Shown here one piece after another: positions 47,978 to 58,362 of a stretch of 64,000 nt of DNA. The translations under genes and the position numbers were made by a program. The notes beneath the pieces are model-generated. The model searched no databases. It was not told the DNA's origin and worked only from the letters and a program-made list of their open reading frames with translations. Numbering within the stretch: the stretch's first letter is position 1; every line of letters starts with the position of its first letter. Source of the DNA: Aureococcus anophagefferens (lineage: Eukaryota > Sar > Pelagophyceae > Pelagomonadales > Pelagomonadaceae); the NCBI RefSeq assembly GCF_000186865.1, contig NW_008705579.1:259931-323930 (forward strand), given 5' to 3'.

Positions 47978-48523
47978 CTACTTGCTTTCCGCGTCGATGG
48001 GCGGCGCGTCGATGGCCTTCTTCGACGAGGCGGGCTCGACGGAGTCGAGGCCCTCCTTGAACTCCTTGGGCACGTCCTTGAGCTCGCCGGCGACCTTGCC
48101 AAAGTCCTTGGCCATGGAGCCGAGCTTCTCGGGCCTGCGCGGCGGGGGGAGTGAGGGGTCGCCGGCGGGCGTCGATGCGGGGCGCGGCGGCCGCGCCCGA
48201 GGACGAACGCCGCGATGCCGAGGCAGACCGCGAGCTCCGGCGGGCCGAGGCCGAAGAGGCTCATGGCGACGTTTCTGCGCGGGCAGCGACGGTTGTCTTC
48301 CGGGTCGCGCCGGCGCGGGCGGGGGAGGGCGCGCGCGCGGGCCGGCGAGGATCGGCGCGGCGACGCACCGGCTCGGCAGGGCGACGGGCGCGCGCGATCG
48401 GACGAACTGCTGCGGCGCGACGCTCCGCGCGCGCGCGCCGACGGGGGCGAGGCTCGGCCTCGCGACGAAGGCCGCCGCCGACGCGGCGAGGAGGATGATC
48501 CGCGCGAGGACTGCCATCGTCAA
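47978..48523 (-). CDS. tatA: Plastid twin-arginine translocase subunit TatA
   Basis: Three exons, 48523-48369, 48274-48197 and 48134-47978 (129 residues), with introns of 94 nt (GT-AG) and 62 nt (GC-AG). The precursor starts with a signal peptide ending in AAAF (AVLARIILLAASAAAFVARP), followed by a Ser/Arg-rich transit-like stretch. This is the bipartite leader with Phe at the cleavage site used for secondary red plastids. The mature part is MSLFGLGPPELAVCLGIAAF then VLGPEKLGSMAKDFGKVAGE: membrane helix, Gly-Pro hinge and amphipathic helix of TatA. Splicing at VLG/PEKLG rebuilds the family's most conserved block. Confidence 0.85.
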   Translation of the reverse strand: MTMAVLARIILLAASAAAFVARPSLAPVGARARSVAPQQFVRSRAPVALPSRCVAAPILAGPRARPPPPAPARPGRQPSLPAQKRRHEPLRPRPAGARGLPRHRGVRPRARPPRPASTPAGDPSLPPPRRPEKLGSMAKDFGKVAGELKDVPKEFKEGLDSVEPASSKKAIDAPPIDAESK

Positions 48524-48676
48524 TCGATGCTCTGTTTTTGCACCGAGGCCTTCAATCGAGCCATTCTGCTCGGTTCAACTAAAAAAGAAATGCACTGTTT
48601 TTTGTACCGCGGCTGCCGCACCGAGAGAGCATGGCGACGCCGCCGTGAGCGGCAGCGACGCCTCCACGGTCACGTC

Positions 48677-51600
48677 ATGAAGACGCCGCTGTCGCCGCTG
48701 TCGCCCGGCAGCGTCGGCTCGATCTACTCCGGCACGCCGCTCGAGTACGTCGAGACGTCGCCCGCCGGGGATGGTGCCGTGCGCATCGGCTGCTACGCGC
48801 TGAACCTCGGCGGTGCGCAACCCCCCGAGGACCTCGAGGCGTCGATCCCGGCGCAGGGCGGCGACCGGGACATCATCGCCGTGACGCTGCTCCAGAGCTC
48901 CTACCGCTGCAGCGCCGAGCTCCTGAACCGGTCGCGGCGCGCGTACGCGCGCGGCGACGGGAGCGAGCACCGCGAGGCGCCCGGCAGCCACAGCCCGCAC
49001 CGCGAGGCGTCGCTGGGGCCCGGCCGCGCCTGGTGCTGGGACGACGACGACAGCGACGAGCTCTGCGCCGACGTCTACCCCGAGTCCGCGGCCGTCGCCC
49101 GGGAGAGCGTCCGCGAGGCGCCCGAGGCGAGCACGATGATCAAGATCCTGACGGACGTCGTCGAGCGCCACTCCCACTTCGCAAAGTCGCCGGAGGCCAT
49201 GGACCTCGCCTACATGACGCTGGGCGCGCGCTGCCGCTTCAGCGGCCTCGACACGAAGACGCTCAACGCGCCGGCCGGCGCGGGAAAAGCGCGCGACGGT
49301 CCCAGAGGCTCCTCGAGCTCGGTCGCTTCCCACTCGTTTCGGCTGATGTTTGGACGAGCGATCATCTCTCGGAGCGGTCTCGACGCGTCGATGTTTTCTT
49401 TTCTGGAAAGCGCGCGCACCCGCGTTGAAGCGAATGACCGCCCAGGTGCTGGCGGCGGCGCACGACGCGCGCAAGGCCGCGGAGCATCTCGTGGACCCGG
49501 AGGCGCCGGCCCACGACCGCGCGCGCCACCTCGAGCGGCGGTCGAAGCTCCTGCGAGACGCGACGGCGGCCTACCTGAAGGCGCTCGAGGGCGCGCCCGG
49601 ATGCCTCGGCGCGTGGTACGGCCTCGGCCTCTGCCAGCGGGCGCTCGGCGACCTCGTCGCGTCGCTGCGCGCCTTCGACATGGTGCTCCGCGCGTCGGCG
49701 GACGGGTCCCTCGACGGCGGCGAGGCGCCGGGCGCGGCCTGGAACGCGCGCGCGCGGTCGCTGATCCGCGTCGGCCGGCCCGTCGAGGCCGCGGCGTCGT
49801 TCCGCGTCGCGCTCGCGTGCGCGCGGCGCCCCGTCTACGAGAGCAACCTGGCCATCCTCGAGGCCGCCGTGCGCGCCCACGCGGAGGCCCTCTCGGAGCG
49901 CAGCGACAAGGCCGTCGCCGAGGGGCCCTGGGTGACGCCGCCGGGCGTCGACCGCGGGGCGGGAAAAGGGTGATTCAACGTCGCTTCAACCGTGAGTGTT
50001 TCGCGCGCGCGCGTTCCGGAAAAAGCATCCACGCTTCGAGAACACTCCGAGAGATGATCGCTCGTCCAAGAATCAGCGGAAACGAGTGGAAAACGACCGA
50101 GAGAGGAGCCTCCAAAGTTGGGAATGTCGCACCCTTTTCCTTGCCCAGGTCGACTGCGGCCACCTGTACATCGCGGCGTCGCGCGAGTCCGACGATCTGC
50201 TGGCGAAGAAGGGCGGCGCGCGGCTCGTGAGCGCCGCGCGGCGCCACGCCCTGGGCCTGCGCCACAGCGCGCTGAAGAAGGACCTCGTGGCCTACGACGG
50301 CGAGCACGCGGCGGTCCGCGCGGCGGCGGCGGCCGCGCGGCCGGACGTCGTGCCCGACCCGGCGGTCGTCGGCGAGCCCCAGGTGTCCGTGCGCGCCTTC
50401 GGCGACGACCTGCGGCGCGGCGCCGAGCACCTGAGCCGGACGCTGCGCATCCACCTCGGCGGCGACTGGCGCGTCGTGGCCGCGGAGCGGAGCGGCGACT
50501 TCCGGTTCCGCGTCTACGCGCGGCCGCGCGTCGCCGCGGCGGCGTCGCGCGTGCAGACGTCCCTCGTCGCCGCGGTCATCGACGGCATGGCGCCGAGCGG
50601 CGGCGCCGTCGCGACGGCCTTCAAGTTCGAGACCTGGACGCTGGCCCTCGTCGGCGCGAACATTCTTCCGACGGGCGCGGCGCTCGAGGCCGCGGCCGCG
50701 GGCGACGGCGCGTCGTCGCCGCCGTCGTCGCCCACGGGGGCGGCGCGCACTCGGCCCGCGGCCATGGAGCGGCGGTCGAGCTGGTCGCCGGCCGGCGCGC
50801 CGCGGGAGCGCGCGCGCGCCGAGGCCGACCGCGTCGTGCCCGTGTCCAGGACGCGGTGCTGCGGCCGGAGCGCGCTCGCGAACCGCCTGCTCGCGGCGAC
50901 GCTCGCCGCGCTCAAGGTCGGCGACGAGCGCCGCGGGCCCAGCGAGCAGTTCAGCCACTGCGTCGTCTTCGGGCACCTCGGGTACGGCGCGCCGCACAGC
51001 GGCCGCCACGAGGACCCCCTCCTCGGCGAGATCAAGTGCTGCCGGGCCCTCGCGGGCTTCTCCTGCGACGCGTCGCCGCGGTTTTCGGCGCCGGACGGCG
51101 GCCCGACGCGGCCGCGGTCGCCCTTCGCGGCCGCGGCGGACGCGGGCGGAGGGCCGCTGCCGCTCCGCGTGGCCTGGCGGTCGTCGGCGACGGAGTTCCG
51201 GCGCCTCACGGTCGAGGCGTCGAGCCGCGCGCCCGTGGACGGCGCCACGTGCAGCGCGCGCGCGGCGCTCCTCGTCCGCGTGGACCCGCGGCCCCCGGCC
51301 GCGTACCTCGGCGGCGCGGACAAGCGGAAGATGCCCAAGCTCGTGCTCCGCGACGTCCACGTGACCTACCTGCCGAACAGCGCCTTCGGCGCGCCCATCC
51401 AGGCCTACTTTTTGCTGAGCATGGAGCCGCCGTCGCTGCTCTGGACCTGGATGACGCCGAAGCTGCGGTCGGGCATCTCGCAGGCGTTCCCGATGGCCCT
51501 CGCGACGATGAACCGCGCCGACGGCGGCGGCCCGGTCCCGAGCGAGGACGCGGGCGACGGCGACGGCGAGGGCCCGGGCGACGGCGCGAGCCCGCGGGCG

Positions 51601-52674
51601 CCGCCGCCGCTCGCGCGGTCGCGGTCCGAGAACTTCGGCGCGCGGTCGCCGTCGCCGCGCCGCGGCCGCGCGTCCTACGGCCCCGGCGACGCGAGCCCGG
51701 GCAAGCGGCCGAGCCTGCTCCTGCGGAGCGCGTCGACCTTCGCGCTCAAGACGCTCGACTCGTTCCAGGGCCGGCGGCGCCGGGGCCGCGCGGCGCCGGC
51801 GCCGCCGACGGGCGCGCCGCCGCGCTACTGCGCGTCCTGGCACAAGGACCAGTTCGTGCTGCGCCTGCGGCTGCGCGACTCGGCGTCGAAGTACGCCCGG
51901 GGCCGCCACAACGCCGTCGACAACGCGTCGGACTCGCTCGCGGCCGCGCTGCTCGTCGTGTCCATCTGGGCGCACGACCCGCACTACGCGGACAGCCTCG
52001 TCGGCGTCGCCCAGCTCGCGCCGGCGGCCGTGCTCAACGACTCGCCCCACGGCGCGCCGGCGCCCTTCTCCCAACTCGTCGTGCTGCACGGCCGCGCGGT
52101 GGCCGTGCTCCACGGGACGCTGGACCTCGTGACCCCGGACGACGCGTCGTTCCGCGGCGCGAAGCGCGCGACGCGGCGCCTCTCCAAGGAGTGCGCGCCG
52201 CTGGCCTTCGACCAGTACGCGACGCGCGCGTCGCCGCTCCTCCGGCTGAGCCACGGCACGCTGACGAAGCCCATGCCGCGGCCGTCGCTGCGGACCGCGG
52301 GCGACGCGGCGCTCCACGCGGGCCCGCGCGTGCGCTCCTTCCGGCGCCTGCCGCCGCCGCCGCCGCCGTCGCCGAGCGAGTCGTCCCTCGACGCGGCGTC
52401 GCCGCCGTCCGACGGCGAGCCGCGCGGCGCGGACGCCGACGAGGACGACGGCTTCCCGATGATCGCCGCGTCGGACGCGGTCGCCGCGCGCGCGCGCCTG
52501 CCCTGGAAGCACACGTGGACCGACGCCCACTTCAAGTGGATCGACCGGCTCGAGCCCATCGTGATCACCAAGGCCATCGACGAGGCCACGCAGGAGCGGC
52601 CGGGCGTCCTCCGCCGCCTCGCGATCTCCGCGAACGACCTCATGAAGCGGCGGTATTTCTACCGGAGCTACTAA
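48677..52674 (+). CDS. Large TPR-containing protein with possible degenerate phosphatase-like start, two introner introns
   Basis: Exons 48677-49267, 49446-49946 and 50149-52674 (1,205 residues), all phase 0, both introns being introners. Near residue 35 VRIGCYALNLGGAQPPEDLE then DIIAVTLLQSSYR recalls the first strands of inositol-polyphosphate 5-phosphatases (GTxNxNG ... DIIAxGLQE), but the Asn and Glu ligands are missing. Exon 2 has TPR-like pairs (LGAWYGLGLCQRALGDLVAS, LRAFDMVLR, AASFRVALAC). Exon 3 contains EQFSHCVVFGHLGYG, a possible second relic of that fold, long Ser/Pro/Arg-rich linkers and a region (VLRDVHVTYLPNSAFGAPIQ, YFLLSMEPPSLLWTW) not recognised. Function unknown. Confidence 0.65.
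49268..49445 (+). mobile_element. Introner family 1, copy F, diverged sense intron
   Basis: A 178-nt GC-AG intron. The core GGCTGATGTTTGGACGAGCG and ATCATCTCTCGGAGCGGTCT is still recognisable, but the ends have decayed (CGGCGCGGGAAAAG and GAATGACCGCCCAG). The target duplication has drifted to GCGCCGGC versus GTGCTGGC (6 of 8). Splicing joins CTC-AAC to GTG-CTG-GCG (LNVLAAA). It appears to be the oldest copy in the window. Confidence 0.85.
49947..50148 (-). mobile_element. Introner family 1, copy G, antisense intron
   Basis: A 202-nt GT-AG intron. GTCGACCG at 49947-49954 pairs with GTCGACTG at 50149-50156 (7 of 8). The element is reversed: it starts CGGGGCGGGAAAAGGGTG and ends CGCACCCTTTTCCTTGCCCAG-like, with acceptor TTGCCCAG. 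Splicing joins GGC to GTC-GAC-TGC (PGVDCGH). It also carries the internal CGTGAGTG cryptic donor. It lies 501 exonic bases after copy F. Confidence 0.9.
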
Positions 52675-52848
52675 TCTTGGGGTTTACGACCGGCGGGGCT
52701 AGCTTTCTCGGGCGCGCTCGGCGGGTGAGGTCGCCGACGCGATCTGGAGGAGGAGGGGCTCAGGATTTTGAGGGGGGTAAAACATCTCACGAGTTGAAGC
52801 TTGACGAAGCCTCGACGCGTCGCGCCGAGTTCGCGAGTGACCTGTGTA

Positions 52849-55800
52849 ATGGCAGACGCCGACATGGGCGACGCGGCTCAGGGCCTGATCGATCAGCCCG
52901 CAGGCGCCACCGCCCAAACACCATCGATGAACCTCGACGACGCCGGAGAAACGCCGCCGCCGGTTGCTTCTCCGGCGCCCGAGCCGCCGCCGGCGCCTCC
53001 ACCCCGGGCGCCTTCTCCGATGCCCCGGGTGCTCCGGCAGCTCGCCGACCACAACGCGAGGGGCTTCAACGACCCGTTTCCCGCGGGCGTCGTCGATCCG
53101 CGGCCGCGGGTCCGCCGCGCGGTCCTCGCCCTCGAGGCGCCTCCCGATCCGGCGCCTGCCGCGCAGACCCCTCCCGAAGCGCCGGCGCGCCGCGTCGCGG
53201 GGCCCGCGCCGGCGCTTCCGTCGCGCCCCGCCGGAGGCCCCGCGCCCGGCACGCGCTTCCTCGACGAGGGCACGGAGTGGGTCGTCTACCGTCGAGAGCG
53301 GCGCCGGAACTGGATGCCGGCGCCGATCAAGGCCTACGTCGACGTTGTTTACTACTATCCCGCGGGCGCTCCGGAGCCCACCGAGGAGTCCTATCTCGAC
53401 GAGTGCGAGTACTCAGGCGTCGACGAGGTCCTGGAGTGGATCGCGAAGACGCCGTCGAGTCTCTGCGCGCCAACGCCCGTCGCGGCTCCGGCCGCGGCTT
53501 CAGTGGTGCCACCGCCGACGCCGGCCTTGGCCGCGGGCCTGGGCCCCGCGCCGGGCACGCGATTCGTCGACGAGGGCAAGCTCTTCGTCGTCTTCCGCCA
53601 CGAGCCCCGCGTCGTCGCCACCGACGTCATGCGCAACATGGCCTCGAACGCGCTCGGATCCAAGGAGGTCCACAAGGAGCGCGACGTCGTCTACTACTAC
53701 GGGGCCGACTCTCGCGTGCCAGACGAGACGAGCTATCTCGACGTCTGCCACTTTAAGGGCGTCGTCGAGGTCTGCGAGCTGATCGCTAGCACGAAGGTCT
53801 ACACGTGCGAGCCCTGCGGCCGCGCGTTTTCCAATGCTTCCGCTTTAAACGGACACCAGACAAACTTGGTGTGTCGCGCCGCGCTGGACCGCCTTCGAGC
53901 TCCGCGGAAGCCCGCACCCGAAAAGGCAGCACCCGCTCGCAGCAAGGTCTACACATGCGAGCCCTGCGGCCGCACGTTTTCCCATGCTTCCGGTTTAAAC
54001 GGACACCAGACAAACTTGGTGTGTCGTGCCGCGCTGGATCGCCTTCGAGCGCAGCGGAAGCCCGCACCCGAAAAAGCAGCACCCGTTTTTGTTCGAGCGG
54101 CTACGTTCGTGGATGACGACGACGTCGATGGCGAAAGATGTCCTGTATGCTGCACAGTATCTGATTTGGAGAGCACGCCGTGCTGCGGCGGGCTGATTTG
54201 TAGCCCCTGTGTAAGCCGTACCTGCGAAAACGCTCGCAAGCTCTTCTCTTGCCCCTTTTGCAAAAGCCAGTCCGCTGAATTTTTGACTTTCGCCGAGGGC
54301 CTCGGCGCGGACCTGAAAAAGATGAAGCAGAAGGAGAGCTGGACCACAAAGCTTGCAGTTGCTGCCGAAGCTCCATCCTGCGCGTTGGGGAGCGCGTGCG
54401 CGTGCCCGAGAGGCCCGTACTTTGACGCGACCGGGCTTCCCGAGACTCGCGATCGAATCGGAACCGCGGCATGGCCACTCATGAAGTGCGTGACGTGCGG
54501 ACAGAGCTGTATTCACCAGTGTCGGCGCGAAGCTGCCTAGGAACCTATGACCCACTCGCAGGTATCCATGCCCAGTGCTTCGACGGCGACGACGCGTACG
54601 TCTGCGCTCCGTGCTTGGGCTTGGACGAGCTGCCGCGACGATCAAATGATGACCCGAAGCTCTCCTCGGAAGCGCTCGAGCCCGCCTTTCAACCTGGGGA
54701 TCAAGTCCGCGCGAAATGGGGACGCCATTGGTACACACGCGCGTCTTCGAACGTTGCCACGCGCTGGCTGACTCGTTCGTCTTTAGGTACGACGCCACGA
54801 TCCAGCGCATCGAGCCCGCGAAGACTTCTAGAAGATCGATGCTCTACACGGTGCTCTACGACGACGGCGAAGTCGGTGAGCACCGGTCGATTGACGACCT
54901 CCGCGTTCCAATCCGCAGCGATCGCACGGCTCCGGACCACCTCCTTTCGAACGACGCGTCGTTGGGTACTGCGTCGTCGTCTCCTCCGTCGGCTCCGGTT
55001 GAGGAGCACCATTGTTTGGCGTGCGGTAAATCATTTACGACGGCGGCCGGGCTCAAGGTGCACCTTTCATCTCTGTACAACCGCGCATGCCGGGAACTGC
55101 TCGGTCTACCAGAGCCGGAGTCGAGGAAGCCAAGGAAGACGACAATCCACCAATGCGAAGCGTGTCTACGCATCTACTCGCGGGCTCGAGATCTAGTTGG
55201 GCACCTTACACGGAGCGAGATTTGCCGTCAGAAGTTGGGCCTCCCGCCGAAACCAAAACCACAACCACAGCCGCGCAGTCACGCAGACGATGCGTCATTA
55301 ACAGCGACCGTCGCTACGATGCCGAAGCGCGTCACAAGACCTACGCTTCGTCAAGCGCGCGCAGAATTTGAGAGGATACTCAAGCTCCTCGGGAGCGACC
55401 TTGACGCGAAATCCTACTTTTCTAAACCAGTTGACGAGGTTCGCGACCATGCGCCGAACTACCACGCCGTCGTGCGCGATCCGATGGATCTCTCAACCGT
55501 CTCAGCCAAGCTCGTATCCGGAACGTATGATGGAGCTGAAGAAGTGTTTTCTGCAGACGTTCGTCTGATCTTTGACAACGCTGTGACTTACAACGCGAAT
55601 CCGGCGCACGTCGTCCATGTCGCTGCGTTACGGTTAAAGGCCACCTTCGATGACTTGATGAATCCCGCGTCGCCTGTGAAAGAAACTTTCATCTCGCGCA
55701 ATGGCCGACGTCTTGAATATCTCTGCAACATGCTCAACATCCAACGTTTCGGTAAGCCTGTTTTTGATGTGGACGAGACGGTTGACGAAACAGACGATGA

Positions 55801-57517
55801 ATCGAAGTCGGAGACAGCGCCGAAAACCGCCGCGCCCGTCTACAACCGCGCCTGGGTCGAGCGCAAGCTCCGGGACCTGGAGAAACCCGCGCCGAAGACA
55901 CGAGGAGAATTTTCTGAAAAACTCTTATTGCGCAATCTTCAGACGTATTTGTCATTATGTGGTGGAGATGGCGTCGCACTAACAGCTGGGTTCACCGTTA
56001 AGGCTGAGAAGACGTTCAACTCGCACGACAATTCTTACAACCAGAAAATCGTCTATTTCTCGGATGTTGGCAAAAGATTCGACGCTCGAACTAGGGTTGC
56101 GTCATGGTTCCGCCTCCCGCCAACCAGCAAGACTGGCCCACGCGTCGAACTCTTACTCAAACGAGGCGGCCCGCAGCCTGCTTGGCATCCCGCTGTCGTT
56201 ACGCGAATGGCGATCAAGAGCGATACGGTCGAGGTCCGGTTCGACGACAACGGGAAGTCGGCAAGAGTCGAGCTCGCACCGACCTCGGTCACTTGCGATG
56301 GCTCCGTAGACTTCTCCGCTGATGGGCCCGTGGCTTGGAGGAACGCGGACACGCGCGCGCTCTCCAAGCGCTGCGTCGATCTTCAATCACGATGCAAGGA
56401 GCTCGAAGCGGAAGCGCGCAAGCTGCGCGAGCGCGAGCAGAGACAGCAACGACTCGAGGTGACCTCGCCTTCCATCCTTGTGTCTATGCTCTGTGCTTTG
56501 TCAAAGGAGACGCAAGTCACTGTTGTTCGAGACGTGCACTGTCACGTACCTGCATGGGCAAAGAAGGAGCTGCAGCGGCTCCATGTGGAACTGGTAGAAG
56601 AAAAGCGGCGCGGCGCGATCAGCTCCGTGTCGCGCTTCTTCTTTCATGAGGCGACAAAACTTACGGGCTTCGACGTGTGGAACGGGGCGATCGTTCGCAA
56701 CGCCAGCGATGATGTAGCAGGCTACACCAATCTAGAAAACAAGGTCACCGAAGCTTGGAAACGCATGAAAGATGACGCGGAGATTCGCCGATGCAGATAC
56801 TACGCTGAGGCTCTTCTTCGAAGGCTCGGAGAGCTACCGTCTTCGCGCGTTCCGACGGCCGTCGCACCTTTGCGAGTCGTGTCGTCTTCTTATGATCGGC
56901 AGGTCGGCGCGGACGCGCTTCCGAGCGCGACGAACGTTGGCCCACAGCGCGGCGACGCGAAGCTTCGAGCCCTCGAGTCGCAGCGGCGCGAGTACGAGGA
57001 GCGGCGCCTCGCCGAATCCGCCGCGCTCGAGCCGCCGTCCGCCGACGCGCCCGCGAGCGAGCCGCGAGCTGAGTCGTCGCGGAAGCGTCCGCGGGACGAC
57101 GAGGGCCGCGACTCGCCGTCGCCGTCCGTCGGGGCCGCCGCGGCGCCCATGGAGGAGGACGCGGCGCCCGCCGTCGTGCTACCGGAAACCGTCGAGAACT
57201 CCGACGCGGCCCCGGCGCGCGACGCGGCCCCGGCGCGCGAGGCGAGCGCGGCGCCCACCGTCGAGGTGGCGCCCGCCGTCGACGCCGAGCCGGCGCCGCC
57301 GGCCGCCGAGCCCCGCGCGCCCGCCGCGGATTTAGAGGCGGCCGCGGAGACGCCGCCGCCGTCACCGCGTCCATGGAGCAGAGCGCGGAGACGAGCCCGC
57401 CGGCGCCGGTCGAGGACCGGGACGCGAAGAAGCAGCGCGTCGCCTCTCCCGAAGTCGCGCCGCCATCGTCGTCGCCGTCGAAGGACGCGGAGCGCGCCAT
57501 GGCCCCGGCCGCGCTGA
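52849..57517 (+). CDS. Multidomain chromatin-reader-like protein: C2H2, RING-like, Tudor-like, bromodomain, MBD-like
   Basis: Exons 52849-54508, 54562-54730 and 54787-57517 (1,519 residues); the introns of 53 and 56 nt are GT-AG with partial 8-bp duplications. Order: two copies of an unknown ~75-residue domain (PGTRFLDEGTEWVVYRRE, PGTRFVDEGKLFVVFRHE); two C2H2-like fingers (YTCEPCGRTFSHASGLNGHQ); a RING-like module (CPVCCTVSDLESTPCCGGLI) and Cys-rich extension; a Tudor-like stretch (FQPGDQVRAKW ... VLYDDGEVGEHRSID); two more fingers (CLACGKSFTTAAGLKVHLSS); a bromodomain near 818-890 (YHAVVRDPMDLSTVSAKLVS); an MBD-like segment (YNQKIVYFSDVGKRFDARTR); another Tudor-like stretch; coiled coil; and a low-complexity tail. 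The RING block is paralogous to the gene at 58363. The tail frame probably continues into the CDS at 57373. Confidence 0.75.
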
Positions 57518-57999
57518 AGGTTGGCGACACGTTTGAAAAGCGATTCCAGGGCTATGGCGCGGGAGACGCGGGACTCTTCGAAGGGCTCGTCACGGAAATC
57601 TTCCCGGAGGAGCAGAAAGTGAGAATTCTGTGGAGCGATGGCAACTGCTCCGTCATGTCCACGGCCGCCGTGATGAAGCTGTTGGACTCCGGCGCGCCGT
57701 CGCCGGCGGACCCGCTGACGCGTTCGGACGCGAGCTCGTTTATCGGAAAGCCGTCGGGGCTCTTGGGCTCCTTTTGGGACGGCTGTGCTGACAATGATTT
57801 GGACTTCATGTACCCCGTCGTAGTCACGCAAGTCGAGGCTCGACGCGTCCACGGCCGACTCGCCGTCATGGTCGGCGTGCGGCTGACGCGCCGGAAGGAC
57901 GCGAAGCACAACCCGCCGAGCGACGAACCGATTTGGATCGCGGAGAAGCTCTTCAAGGAATACCTCGCGGAGTTCCTCCGCCGCTCTCAGCCCCATTGA
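57373..57999 (+). CDS. Tudor-like domain protein, or the C-terminal end of the preceding gene
   Basis: A 208-residue open frame from ATG 57373. After a disordered, Pro/Ser-rich 50 residues comes LKVGDTFEKRFQGYGAGDAG, FEGLVTEIFPEEQKVRILWS and DGNCSVMSTAAVMKLL, a Tudor/chromo-barrel-like fold, then an unrecognised C-terminal domain (MYPVVVTQVEARRVHGRLAV). It overlaps the tail of the bromodomain gene in another frame. The linker character is continuous across the overlap. A 38-nt intron (57344-57381, GC-AG) would join the two, but that is shorter than any other intron here; a sequence frameshift is the alternative. Confidence 0.55.
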   Translation: MEQSAETSPPAPVEDRDAKKQRVASPEVAPPSSSPSKDAERAMAPAALKVGDTFEKRFQGYGAGDAGLFEGLVTEIFPEEQKVRILWSDGNCSVMSTAAVMKLLDSGAPSPADPLTRSDASSFIGKPSGLLGSFWDGCADNDLDFMYPVVVTQVEARRVHGRLAVMVGVRLTRRKDAKHNPPSDEPIWIAEKLFKEYLAEFLRRSQPH

Positions 58000-58362
58000 A
58001 TATGAAGCCCTCCCCGTGGGAGGCAATGGATCCCGTCTCTGCCGCGCGGATAAAGCGGCGCCCCGCGCGCCCACTATCCGTAAAGAGACTCAGGATATGT
58101 TAGCACGGCCTTCGCAGAAGTAGCAGCCTAATGTGACTATCTACGTTCGTTTCGATCCATCTGAGGTGCGGACTAGGAATTCCTAGTCGTGTGCGCCTCG
58201 ATCGCTGAACTCCTCTGCCGCAGAGAGAGCACGATTGAAGAGCGAGAGGCGGTCTGCGATCAACGCACAACAACGGGCCTTCCGCGCAAGTGCCGGGGAC
58301 GGTTTCACGGGCCCCGTGGCAGACTGGGCGGGCCTCGAGTCGGCCCTCGACCAGTAAAACAG
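58000..58362. other. Intergenic or 5' leader
   Basis: The 363 bases upstream of the RING/AP2 gene have no supported gene. The frame of that gene is open back to 58189, but only from a GTG, so an upstream exon is possible. GAATTCCTAG at 58177 and the locally lower GC fit a promoter. Confidence 0.4.
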
